64,000 nt of DNA, taken from positions 372,001 to 436,000 of the forward strand of contig BMQD01000002.1 in assembly GCA_014647935.1 (NCBI GenBank), in the 5' to 3' direction. The notes beneath the pieces are model-generated. The model saw nothing but the letters and a program-made list of their open reading frames with translations. It ran no database searches and had not been told where the DNA came from. Position numbers and translations under genes: made by a program. Shown piece after piece: positions 25,089-33,066 of this stretch (positions are counted from its first letter, which is position 1; each line of letters starts with the position of its first letter). Source of the DNA: Planomonospora parontospora (GTDB lineage Bacteria; Actinomycetota; Actinomycetes; Streptosporangiales; Streptosporangiaceae).

Positions 25089-26895
25089 GCGTGAACGTGC
25101 CGTCGCGCTGACCGGTGTCCAGCCGCCCGCCCGCCCGGGTGATGCGCTCGGTGAGGCCGGCCAGCCCGGTCCCCCGGCGTTCCGGTGCGGTCGTCGGCCC
25201 GGTTCCCGGGCCTTGCGGTACGGCCGGTGCGAGGCCGTCGTTGGTGACGCGCAGCCGCACCCCGCCGGGGATCGAGACAACGGAGATGTGGCAGGTGCGC
25301 GCGGCGGAGTGGCGGATGACGTTGGTCACCGCCTCGCGGAGGGCGACGGCCAGGAGCGGGGCGCCAGGGGGCGGTCCGGACGTCGAGACGGTGACGTGCA
25401 GGCCCGCGGCCTCCAGGATCGAGCGGGCGGCCGCGATCTCCTCCGGCAGGGAGAGCTCGGTGGTGAGGGAGCGGACCTCGTCGCGGGCGCGCTCGGCCAG
25501 GACGAGCAGTTCGGAGAGTTCGCGCCGGGCGCGATCGGGGTCCGTCGGCAGCAGGCGGGCGGCGAGTTCGGCTTTGAGGCTGATCCCCGACAGGCTCATG
25601 CCGAGCAGATCGTGGAGGTCGCGGGCCAGGCGCAGGCGTTCGGTGACGGCCGCGACACGGGCCACGTCGCCGCTGGTCTCCTCGAGCTCGCGGGTCACTT
25701 CGGGGATGCGGCACAGGGCGTACACCTGGATGGTGATGACGATGACGCCCGCGTTCCAGTAGACGTAGTCGCCGGCACCGGTCCAGTGCCGGTCGGAGAC
25801 GAGAGCCGGCATGAGGGCGAAGAGCGGGGGGATCGCCCATGCCCAGAGGCGGCGCAGCCGGACGACGGCGGCGCCGGCCACGGGAAGGAGCGGGGCCAGG
25901 ACGGACTGCGGCGACCAGAACGGGATCGCCGTGGCGACGACCACGACGAGCCCGTGCAGGGTGAGGGTCCACGGCCAGGCCCGCGGCTCGGGGCCGGGCG
26001 CGCGGGGAGCCCCGTGGTACAGCTGCAGCCCCACCGAGGCCGCCGTCAACGAGCCGGCCAGCGCCCAGACGCCCGCCTCCGTCCGGGGCTCCAGGGCGAG
26101 GCTGATCACGGTGATGGCCGAGTGGTCGGCCAGCATGAGGACCAGGAACCACCAGGCGAGGCGGGGCCGGATCCGCGCCGTCCGGTCGGCGTCCGGCGCC
26201 GGCGGTACGGCCGGCACCACCACGCGCTGGGCGTCGGCGATCATGCGTGCGGCGGCCAGCGCCGTACGGCCGAGGTCGGCCACGCGGGCCAGCCGCTCCG
26301 TGGTCGGCGCGGTCAGGCCGTCGCGGATCAGCTGGATGATCCTGGACAGTTCGGTTCCGAGCGTGCCGTGCAGCCGGGCCGCGCTCTCCAGCCGCTCCCG
26401 CTCGGCGGCGAGCGCGGCGAGTCGTTCGCGCTGCCCGGTCGCCTGGTCGAGCCGTCTGGCCAGGTGAGTGACGGCGAACATGCCGAGACCGGTGTTGAGG
26501 ACGACGATCGCGATGCCCGCCACGGAGAGCGGATCGGAGCCGCGGTAGGCGTCGATGGCGGTGTCGGCGGCCGCGGTGAGCGCGAACAGCGGCCAGGACA
26601 GCGGGGCGGGTACGGTCAGCAGGATCGCCGCGCCCAGGAATCCGGAGAGGGGCCCCCACGCTCTCCCGAGCGCGAGGTACGGCGCGAAGACCAGGAACGC
26701 CTGGGCCGCCAGCAGGAGGTGCGGCCGCCACGGCCGCATGACGATCACCACGTGGAGGGCCGCGACCGCCGCGATGGCGGCGACACCGAGCGCGGTGTCC
26801 CGGGCGGGGAGGGGCTCGCGCAGGAAGTCCCCCGCACGGGCGACGGCGAGGGCGCACACCATGGCGAGGACGAGCGTCCAGCCGAACCTGCTCAT
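25066..26895 (-). CDS. DesK-type sensor histidine kinase with duplicated module, 609 aa
   Basis: Membrane kinase of the HisKA_3 class. It appears to be two kinase halves in one chain. The first (about 1-210) has several transmembrane helices and a degenerate H-box L-E-S-A-A-R-L-H-G-T-L-G; the second has four or more helices, a standard H-box L-R-L-A-R-D-L-H-D-L-L-G near residue 415 and a HATPase_c domain with R-E-A-V-T-N-V-I-R-H-S and G-T-G-L-A-G-L. DesK-like proteins are normally near 350-400 residues. ATG 26895 has GGAGG four bases upstream; a GTG at 26910 is the alternative. It overlaps the response regulator tail to tail. Confidence 0.85.
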   Translation of the reverse strand: MSRFGWTLVLAMVCALAVARAGDFLREPLPARDTALGVAAIAAVAALHVVIVMRPWRPHLLLAAQAFLVFAPYLALGRAWGPLSGFLGAAILLTVPAPLSWPLFALTAAADTAIDAYRGSDPLSVAGIAIVVLNTGLGMFAVTHLARRLDQATGQRERLAALAAERERLESAARLHGTLGTELSRIIQLIRDGLTAPTTERLARVADLGRTALAAARMIADAQRVVVPAVPPAPDADRTARIRPRLAWWFLVLMLADHSAITVISLALEPRTEAGVWALAGSLTAASVGLQLYHGAPRAPGPEPRAWPWTLTLHGLVVVVATAIPFWSPQSVLAPLLPVAGAAVVRLRRLWAWAIPPLFALMPALVSDRHWTGAGDYVYWNAGVIVITIQVYALCRIPEVTRELEETSGDVARVAAVTERLRLARDLHDLLGMSLSGISLKAELAARLLPTDPDRARRELSELLVLAERARDEVRSLTTELSLPEEIAAARSILEAAGLHVTVSTSGPPPGAPLLAVALREAVTNVIRHSAARTCHISVVSIPGGVRLRVTNDGLAPAVPQGPGTGPTTAPERRGTGLAGLTERITRAGGRLDTGQRDGTFTLTASLPQ

Positions 26896-27021
26896 CCAGC
26901 CTCCGATCACCTGCGGAACCCATGATTATGTGCATTTTGCAGGTTGGTGTCATGCGATGGGCAGATGGACCGGTGCGTCAGGCACTGCCGTCATGCCGGC
27001 CCGAGCCCGGATCGTGGAGGC

Positions 27022-28140
27022 ATGGCAGAGGACATCAGGCCGTTCCGGATCGCGATCCCGGAAGCCGCCGTCAACGATCTACGCGACCGCCTGGCCCGCA
27101 CCCGCTGGACCGATGAACCGCCGCCCGCGGGGCCGACCGACCGGCCGGCGTCCGGCCCCGTGCGGCCGGACCGGTGGTACGGCGTGCCGTCGGCGTACGT
27201 GCGGGACCTCGCCGAGCGCTGGCGCGACTCCTTCGACTGGCGGGCGCAGGAGGCGAGACTGAACTCCTATCCGCAGTTCACGACCGTCATCGACGGCCAG
27301 ACCGTCCACTTCGTGCACGTGCGCTCGGCCGACCCCGCGGCGACGCCGCTCATCCTCACGCACGGCTGGCCCAGCACCTTCGTGGAGTACCTGGACCTGG
27401 TCGAGCCGCTGTCACGCGATTTCCACCTGGTGATCCCGTCCATCCCCGGGTCCGGCTTCTCCGGGCGCACCCGCGGGAAGGGCTGGGGCGCCGTGCGCGT
27501 CGCCCGGGCCTGGGCCGAGCTGATGCGGCGGCTCGGCTACGACCGGTACGGCGCGCACGGGAACGACGCGGGATCGATCATCTCGCCGGTGCTCGGCCGG
27601 ATCGATCCCGAACACGTGATCGCCGTGCACGTCAACCAGATCTTCCCCTCCGGTGACCCCGCCGAGTCGCAGGGCCCTCCTCCAGAGGACACGGGGTACC
27701 AGGACCTCCCGCACTCCTTCACCGGCCCTGCCGTCCACGACGGGGCTCGGCAGGAGCGACCGCGGGTCCTCCGCCACGGGCCGGCCGACTCGCCGGCCGG
27801 TCAGCTCGCCTGGATCTGCCGGTCGCTGGCCGGTGTGGACCCGGACGTGGTGCTGACCAACGCCTCGATCTACTGGTTCACCGGCACCGCGGCGTCCGCG
27901 GCCCGCTTCCACCACGAGAACGGCCGCGCCTCGGCGTATCCGAACCCGACCACGTTCCCGATCGGCCTGGCGAGCTTCGCCCACGACTTCCGCCCGGTCC
28001 GGAGACTCGCCGAGCGAGACCACCGGTACATCGTGTCCTGGCACGAGTTCGACCGCGGCGGCCGCTGGGCCGCGCACGACGCCCCGGACCTGCTCGGCGA
28101 GGACATCCGCCGCTTCTTCACCTGCCTGTCCGGCAGATGA
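27022..28140 (+). CDS. epoxide hydrolase homologue, probably inactive, 372 aa
   Basis: Related to juvenile-hormone/microsomal-type epoxide hydrolases. The N-terminal segment (F-R-I-A-I-P-E-A-A-V-N-D-L-R-D-R-L), oxyanion H-G-W-P-S-T-F and nucleophile Asp182 in H-G-N-D-A-G-S are present. The C-terminal G-G-H-F-A-A motif that supplies the catalytic His reads G-G-R-W-A-A here (Arg348, codon CGC at 28063-28065), and the lid motif that usually holds an oxirane-binding Tyr reads S-A-A-R-F-H-H-E. The stretch at about 215-255 is also divergent. The frame is intact throughout. ATG 27022 follows GTGGAGGC. It may be a decaying gene or have changed function. Confidence 0.8.
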   Translation: MAEDIRPFRIAIPEAAVNDLRDRLARTRWTDEPPPAGPTDRPASGPVRPDRWYGVPSAYVRDLAERWRDSFDWRAQEARLNSYPQFTTVIDGQTVHFVHVRSADPAATPLILTHGWPSTFVEYLDLVEPLSRDFHLVIPSIPGSGFSGRTRGKGWGAVRVARAWAELMRRLGYDRYGAHGNDAGSIISPVLGRIDPEHVIAVHVNQIFPSGDPAESQGPPPEDTGYQDLPHSFTGPAVHDGARQERPRVLRHGPADSPAGQLAWICRSLAGVDPDVVLTNASIYWFTGTAASAARFHHENGRASAYPNPTTFPIGLASFAHDFRPVRRLAERDHRYIVSWHEFDRGGRWAAHDAPDLLGEDIRRFFTCLSGR

Positions 28141-28175
28141 GCGGGGAACCGCGGCGGCGCGCCCTCACGGGTCCC

Positions 28176-28745
28176 TCACGGGGTCCTGCCCCTGGCGCGG
28201 AAGGCGGCCGTCTTGACGCGGTTCTGGCAGGCGGTGCCGCAGAAGCGGCGGGTGCCGTTGCGGGAGACGTCCACGTAGACCCGGTCGCAGTGCGGTGCGG
28301 TGCACACGCCGAGGCGGTCGTGGAACTCGCTGCCCAGCACGATCGCCAGCCCGGTGGCGCAGCTCGCCGCCCAGTCCTCGGCGGCGGTGCCCCCGGTGCC
28401 GTGGAAGTGCAGGTGCCACGGCTCCCCGTCGTGCCGCTGGAGCAGCGGCCGGGCGCGGGTCTCCTCCAGCAGGGCGTTGACCCGCAGGGCCGCCTCGTCG
28501 ACGTCCTCCGCCGCGACGGCGTCGAAGACGGCGCGCAGGCGTGCCGCGACCCCGGCGAGTTCGCGGGCCTCCTCCGCGGTGACCTTCCGGTGGCCGGGGT
28601 AGCCGGCGCGCAGACCCTCGGTGGCGGCGGCGGCCAGGTCGTGCGGGGGAGGGAGGTTGCGGCCCCGTCTCTCTCCGGGGGTCAGTTCGTTGACCAGACC
28701 CACCGCCACCCGGACGATCGCGTCAGCGTGACTGTTGAAATCCAC
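28176..28745 (-). CDS. CGNR zinc-finger regulator (ABATE domain), 189 aa
   Basis: Putative transcription factor. The N-terminal ABATE domain spans about 1-140; the C-terminal zinc finger reads C-T-A-P-H-C-D-R-V-Y-V-D-V-S-R-N-G-T-R and then R-F-C-G-T-A-C-Q-N-R, that is two C-x(2-3)-C pairs with C-Q-N-R in place of the name-giving C-G-N-R. GTG 28745 is the start. It is divergent from a methyltransferase gene and a large inverted repeat lies between them, so it probably controls that gene and itself. Confidence 0.85.
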   Translation of the reverse strand: MDFNSHADAIVRVAVGLVNELTPGERRGRNLPPPHDLAAAATEGLRAGYPGHRKVTAEEARELAGVAARLRAVFDAVAAEDVDEAALRVNALLEETRARPLLQRHDGEPWHLHFHGTGGTAAEDWAASCATGLAIVLGSEFHDRLGVCTAPHCDRVYVDVSRNGTRRFCGTACQNRVKTAAFRARGRTP

Positions 28746-28774
28746 TTGACCAGTTACCTCTCCGGGTCTAGCTT
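28746..28774 (+). promoter_or_regulatory. probable promoter of the methyltransferase gene
   Basis: TTGACC (28746-28751), 17-base spacer, TAGCTT (28769-28774): a good match to a vegetative sigma promoter. The predicted start point falls inside the inverted repeat at 28772-28807. Confidence 0.6.
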
Positions 28775-28807
28775 GTAACTGTCACCAGCTTAGACGACAG
28801 TTACAAG
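28772..28807. promoter_or_regulatory. 12-base inverted repeat, likely CGNR operator
   Basis: CTTGTAACTGTC-N12-GACAGTTACAAG, perfect. A third half-site CAGTTAC lies at 28751-28757. The repeat overlaps the -10 box and start point of the methyltransferase promoter and ends just before its ribosome binding site. Confidence 0.75.
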
Positions 28808-28816
28808 GAGGCGATT

Positions 28817-29572
28817 GTGCTCACCCACGATGCCGCACTCGAATGGATCTCGCGCTGGGACCGCCAGCAGGAGGGCTACCTGCCCGACCGGGAGGAGCGC
28901 TTCACCGCGCTGATCGACGCCGTCGAGGCGCTGGGCCGTCCCGACCCGCTGGTCGTCGACCTCGGCTGCGGGCCGGGTTCGCTGTCGGCTCGCCTCCTGG
29001 ACCGGCTGCCCGGGGCGACGGTGGTCTCGGTCGACGCGGACCCGCTGCTGCTCGGCCTCGGCCGGGCCGCCTATCCCCGGCTCAGGTTCGTCTCCGCGGA
29101 CCTGCGCACCCCCGGCTGGAGCGGCTCCCTGGGCCTGGACCGGCCCGCCGACGCCGCGGTGAGCACCACGGCGCTGCACTGGATCTCCGCGGCGGACCTG
29201 CCGAAGATGTACGGCGAGCTGGCGACCGTGCTGCGTCCGGGCGGGCTCCTGCTCAACGGCGACCACCTGGAGACCGACGACGCCACCCCGGCCCTCGCCC
29301 GCCTCGAGCGCACCCTGCACGAGCGGGAGGCCGAGCGCAGGTTCGCCGGCCGGCGGCCCGAGAACTGGCGCCAGTGGTGGGACGGGGTCACCGCCGACCC
29401 CGCCTTCGCCGAGCTCCACGCGGCGCGCACCACGGCAGGCGCCGACCACCATGGTTCGGAGTCCCCGCTGCTCTCCCAGCACGTCGAGGCCCTCCGCGAC
29501 GCGGGCTTCACCGAGGTCGGCTGCCTCTGGCAGCGCGGTCACGACCGGCTCCTCTGCGCCGTCCGAGGCTGA
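28817..29572 (+). CDS. SAM-dependent class I methyltransferase, 251 aa
   Basis: Motif I is V-V-D-L-G-C-G-P-G-S near residues 50-59, followed by the acidic end of strand 2 in V-S-V-D-A-D and motif IV-like A-V-S-T-T-A-L-H-W-I-S; R-P-G-G-L-L-L-N-G-D-H marks motif VI. This is the methyltransferase type 11/12 group; the substrate is unknown. GTG 28817 has AAGGAGGCGATT upstream. It is divergent from the CGNR regulator that probably represses it. The last 27 bases are duplicated in tandem right after the stop codon. Confidence 0.87.
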   Translation: MLTHDAALEWISRWDRQQEGYLPDREERFTALIDAVEALGRPDPLVVDLGCGPGSLSARLLDRLPGATVVSVDADPLLLGLGRAAYPRLRFVSADLRTPGWSGSLGLDRPADAAVSTTALHWISAADLPKMYGELATVLRPGGLLLNGDHLETDDATPALARLERTLHEREAERRFAGRRPENWRQWWDGVTADPAFAELHAARTTAGADHHGSESPLLSQHVEALRDAGFTEVGCLWQRGHDRLLCAVRG

Positions 29573-29599
29573 CGGCTCCTCTGCGCCGTCCGAGGTTGA
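29546..29599 (+). repeat. 27-base tandem duplication of the methyltransferase 3' end
   Basis: 29546-29572 (ending in the TGA stop) and 29573-29599 are identical except for one C/T change. The period is a multiple of three, so the second copy also ends in an in-frame TGA. Confidence 0.95.
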
Positions 29600-29795
29600 C
29601 CCGGCCGGTCCCGGCGGCGCCGCCAGGACCGGCCGGAAGGCCGCCGGGACCGACGGAAGGCCTCCGGGAAGGCGGCGAAGACGGTCGATCGGACTTGAGG
29701 AGGCCCTTACCAGGCCGTCGAGAGCCCTAAGCTGGATGGATGACCCGAGTATCGCTTTTTTACCCATGCGCGGCTTCCCCCGAGGGCGGGTGGCG

Positions 29796-30950
29796 ATGAC
29801 CTGGGTCGGGATCTCGATCGCTCTCGTCGGCGCGCTCGGCTACGCCCTGGGCGCCGCGCTCCAGCAGTTCGAGGCGGTCACGGAGGGCGCCTCGCTCAAG
29901 CTGATGAGGCGCCCCCGCTGGTGGCTGGGCGGCGTCATCGGATTCACCGGTGCGTCCCTGCACGCGGTGGCGCTGAGCTTCGCGCCGCTGGTCGCGGTGC
30001 AGCCGATCAGCGTGGCGACGTTGGTGTTCGCGGTGCCGCTCGCGGCGATGCTGCACGGCAGGAAGGCCCATCGGGCGGAGATCGTCGGCTCGGCCGCGGT
30101 GGCGGTCGGGCTGCTGGGCCTGCTGCTGCTGGTGCCCTCGCACGCGGTGACGCCGCACATGACGGGCCGGGAGGCGTTCGGTTTCCTCGGCTGCGTCGGG
30201 CTGGTCGTGCTGGTGACCCATCTGGCCGGGCGGAGGGCGCGCGGCCCGGCCAAGGCGCTGGTGCTCTCGGTCGCCGCGGGCGCGGTGACGGCCAGCGTCT
30301 CCACCTTCGTCCGGGTGGTGGGCGGGAACTTCGGCGGTGAGTGGGCCAACCTGCTCAGCTGGTTCACCCTCGCCGTCCCGGTGCTGCTCATCTGCGCGGT
30401 CGTGCTGCTGCAGAAGTCCTACGAGGTGGGCTACTTCGGCATCGCCTACGCGGGCGTGCAGGTGGTCGACCCGATCACCTCGATCCTCGCCGGAGCGCTC
30501 CTGCTGGACGAGGCGATGCCCTCCGGCTGGTCGAACGTGCTCCCGGCGCTCCTGGCCGGCGCGCTGATGGTCTGGGGGACGCTCACCCTCGGGCGGCTCG
30601 CCCCCGACCACAAGGCCTCAGACCACAAGGCCTCAGACCACAAGGCCTCAGACCACAAGGCCTCAGACCACAAGGCCTCAGACCACAAGGCCTCAGACCA
30701 CAAGGCCTCCGAGCGCGGGACCTCCGGCCACACGGCTTCGGACCGGTACGGCGCCGGCCACGAGAGCCTCGACCGCAAGACCTCCGGCCGTAAGGCCCCG
30801 GCGCTCTCCCCGGGAGCCGTCCCCGCCGTCTTCCCGGAGTCCTCCGCGGATTCCGCTCCGGCCCGCGCGGCGGAGACCGAGCCGGTCCCGGGGTCCGCCC
30901 CCGCCCCCGCCCCCGCCCCCGCCTCCGGGAGCGTCCAGGTCACGCCGTAG
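29796..30950 (+). CDS. DMT/NIPA-like multispanning membrane protein with repeat tail, 384 aa
   Basis: About nine transmembrane helices up to residue 270, beginning T-W-V-G-I-S-I-A-L-V-G-A-L-G-Y-A and including V-A-V-Q-P-I-S-V-A-T-L-V and V-Q-V-V-D-P-I-T-S-I, a drug/metabolite-transporter-like arrangement resembling magnesium-transporter-like (NIPA) proteins. The cytosolic tail of about 115 residues starts with seven exact D-H-K-A-S pentapeptides, continues as degenerate S-x-x-x-x units and ends in an Ala/Pro run. ATG 29796 is preferred; ATG 29766 is in frame. The 3' end overlaps the convergent FAD monooxygenase by 11 bases. Confidence 0.75.
   Translation: MTWVGISIALVGALGYALGAALQQFEAVTEGASLKLMRRPRWWLGGVIGFTGASLHAVALSFAPLVAVQPISVATLVFAVPLAAMLHGRKAHRAEIVGSAAVAVGLLGLLLLVPSHAVTPHMTGREAFGFLGCVGLVVLVTHLAGRRARGPAKALVLSVAAGAVTASVSTFVRVVGGNFGGEWANLLSWFTLAVPVLLICAVVLLQKSYEVGYFGIAYAGVQVVDPITSILAGALLLDEAMPSGWSNVLPALLAGALMVWGTLTLGRLAPDHKASDHKASDHKASDHKASDHKASDHKASDHKASERGTSGHTASDRYGAGHESLDRKTSGRKAPALSPGAVPAVFPESSADSAPARAAETEPVPGSAPAPAPAPASGSVQVTP
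30606..30710 (+). repeat. seven-copy 15-base repeat encoding D-H-K-A-S
   Basis: GACCACAAGGCCTCA repeated head to tail, the last copy ending in TCC. Degenerate units (GAGCGCGGGACCTCC, GGCCACACGGCTTCG, ...) follow to about 30800. All keep the reading frame. Confidence 0.97.
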
Positions 30951-32259
30951 GAGGGCGCCAGCCGAAGATGTCGTCCGCCGCGCCGGCGGCCTGGCCCGGT
31001 GCGAGCCGCGCGGCGAGCAGCATCGCCGTGTCGCGCAGCCGTACGGTGAGCGGATTGCGGATCTTGGTGGCTCGGCAGATCGCGGCGGAGCGGGCGACGA
31101 TCTTCGAGGTCCGCTCCAGGCGGGCGGCGGTGTAGGCGCCCAGCCGGGAGGCGACGTCGGGTGCGGCGCCCTCCCCGGACCCGGCGACGTGGGCCAGCAC
31201 CACCGCGTCCTCGATCGCCTGGCAGGCGCCCTGACCCAGGTTGGGCGTCATGGCGTGCGCCGCGTCCCCCAGCAGCGCCACCCTGCCCCGGTGCATCGCG
31301 GGCAGCGGGGTCGCCAGGTAGTGGACGTCGTTGCGGAGCACGTCCTGCGGCGAGGCCGCGGCGAGCAGCGCCGGGATCGGGGCGTGCCAGTCACCGAACA
31401 GCCGCCGCAGCTCCGGGAGCTCGCCGTCATCCCCGCGGCCCGCGCCGTTGCCACCCGCACCGTTCCCGCCACCCGCGGGCACGGTGTCGGTGGCGTAGCA
31501 GTAGGTCGTTCCGCCGGCCAGCGGCATGATCCCGAAGACCCGGCCGGCGCCCCAGCTCTCCGATGCCTGACCGGGCACGCCCTCGGCGGGGACGAGCACC
31601 CGCCAGCTCGTGGTCCCGGAGTAGCGCGGGCCGGGGTGGCCGGGGAACAGCGCCGCCCGGACGGGGGAGTGGATGCCGTCGGCGGCCACCACCAGCTCGG
31701 CCTCCAGGACGGTCTCCCGCCCGCCGCCCGCGCCGCCTGCCTCCAGGACGGTCTCCGCCCCGCCGCCTGCGCCGCCGCTCCTGAGACGGGGCCCGGTGCC
31801 GGCGGCGCGGGCGGCGCGCGGGTCCGGAGCCGCAGTCTCGGCCGTGACGGCGGTCACCGCGCCGGTCTCCGGGTCCACGCCGGTGACCGTGGTGTCCAGC
31901 CGTACGGTGCCGGGGGCCAGCCGCGCGACGAGCGCGTCGACCAGTTGCGCGCGGCGCAGCAGGACCACAGAGTCGCCGTACTGCGCGGTCACGGCCTCCG
32001 CGCTGGTCCTCACCAGCCAGCGGCCGCCCGCGCTGCGCACTCCGCCGTCGCCCTGGACGGCGGAGAGCCCGCGGATCTCGTCGCCGACGCCGATCGTGTC
32101 CAGCGCCCTCAACGCGTTGGCCGCGACGGCCAGCCCGGAGCCGACCGGCTCCAGGGACGCCGCCCGCTCCAGCACCGTGACGTCCCAGCCGTGCCGCTGG
32201 AGCGCCACCGCCGCGGTCAGTCCGCCGATTCCCGCCCCGACCACCACTGCGCGCGCCAT
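30940..32259 (-). CDS. FAD-dependent monooxygenase, 439 aa
   Basis: Class A flavoprotein hydroxylase. The FAD dinucleotide fold is V-V-V-G-A-G-I-G-G-L at 5-14, V-V-A-A-D-G-I-H-S-P is the D-G motif and G-D-A-A-H-A-M-T-P-N-L-G-Q-G the second FAD motif, as in salicylate hydroxylase or TetX-like enzymes; the substrate is unknown. There are two Gly/Ala-rich insertions, one containing an internal duplication of G-G-A-G-G-G-x-E-T-V-L-E-A. ATG 32259 has AAGGAGATGGAC. Divergent from a TetR gene with three operator copies between, so it is very likely repressed by that protein. Confidence 0.87.
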   Translation of the reverse strand: MARAVVVGAGIGGLTAAVALQRHGWDVTVLERAASLEPVGSGLAVAANALRALDTIGVGDEIRGLSAVQGDGGVRSAGGRWLVRTSAEAVTAQYGDSVVLLRRAQLVDALVARLAPGTVRLDTTVTGVDPETGAVTAVTAETAAPDPRAARAAGTGPRLRSGGAGGGAETVLEAGGAGGGRETVLEAELVVAADGIHSPVRAALFPGHPGPRYSGTTSWRVLVPAEGVPGQASESWGAGRVFGIMPLAGGTTYCYATDTVPAGGGNGAGGNGAGRGDDGELPELRRLFGDWHAPIPALLAAASPQDVLRNDVHYLATPLPAMHRGRVALLGDAAHAMTPNLGQGACQAIEDAVVLAHVAGSGEGAAPDVASRLGAYTAARLERTSKIVARSAAICRATKIRNPLTVRLRDTAMLLAARLAPGQAAGAADDIFGWRPPTA

Positions 32260-32272
32260 GTCCATCTCCTTC

Positions 32273-32324
32273 ACTACGGATGTAGTGAACAGTACTACCC
32301 CTGTAGTCCAACTACAAATGTAGT
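32273..32324. promoter_or_regulatory. three TetR operators ACTAC-N4-GTAGT
   Basis: Copies at 32273-32286, 32294-32307 and 32311-32324 all have perfect 5-base arms and a 4-base spacer. They fill the 74 bases between the divergent start codons. Confidence 0.85.
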
Positions 32325-32333
32325 ATCCCGTGG

Positions 32334-33026
32334 GTGAAGTCCCAACGCGCTGAACTGGTCGCGGAGACCGCCATCACCCTGCTGGCCGAGCGTGGGATGC
32401 GCGGGCTGACCCACCGGGCGGTCGACGAGGCGGCCGGCCTGCCGCCCGGTTCCACGTCCAACCTGGCGCGCACCCGCTCGGCCCTGCTGGAACTGGCCCT
32501 CGCCCGGCTCACCGAACTGGAGGTGGAGCTCTTCTCGTCGTTCATGGCGGGGGCCGTGGGCGAGCCGCCGGTTCCGGGAGGCCCGGGCCTGTCGGCCGGG
32601 TCCGGTGGTCCGGGGGATCGGGGAGGCCTGCCGGGCGGGGGCGGTGGAGAGCCCGGGAACGGCGGGGACGCCCTGGACGCGCTCGCGGAGATGACGGCCC
32701 GGGTGCTGTGGGCGCAGCTCACCGTCGACCGCCGCCGTACGGTGGCCCGCTACGAGCTGGCCCTGGAGGCGACCCGCCGCCCCGAGCTCCGGGCGATCTA
32801 CGACCGGGCGGGGGGCCGGTTCCGGGAACCGGCCGTCGCCCTGCTCGCCGCCGCGGGCTCCCCCGATCCGGTACGGCACGGCCGCCAGCTGGTCGTCTTC
32901 GGGGAGGGCGTGATGTTCGACGCCATCGTCGGGGCCGGGGCCGAGCCCACCCTCGGCGATCTCCGCCGCGGCGTGCGGGAGCTGCTCGCGGGCATGCTGT
33001 CCGGCGGCTCCGTGTCGCGCGCCTGA
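32334..33026 (+). CDS. TetR-family regulator, 230 aa
   Basis: TetR helix-turn-helix at about 10-55 (L-V-A-E-T-A-I-T-L-L-A-E-R-G then L-T-H-R-A-V-D-E-A-A-G-L), followed by an atypical ligand domain with a Gly/Pro-rich 40-residue insertion (P-G-L-S-A-G-S-G-G-P...) near 80-115. The insertion is coded by low-complexity G-rich DNA. GTG 32334 is the start, with no clear ribosome binding site and only 10 bases after the third operator, so the transcript is probably leaderless. It should repress itself and the divergent FAD monooxygenase. Confidence 0.85.
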   Translation: MKSQRAELVAETAITLLAERGMRGLTHRAVDEAAGLPPGSTSNLARTRSALLELALARLTELEVELFSSFMAGAVGEPPVPGGPGLSAGSGGPGDRGGLPGGGGGEPGNGGDALDALAEMTARVLWAQLTVDRRRTVARYELALEATRRPELRAIYDRAGGRFREPAVALLAAAGSPDPVRHGRQLVVFGEGVMFDAIVGAGAEPTLGDLRRGVRELLAGMLSGGSVSRA

Positions 33027-33066
33027 GGAACGCCGGAGGAACGCCGACCGGTTCCGCGCCGGATGC

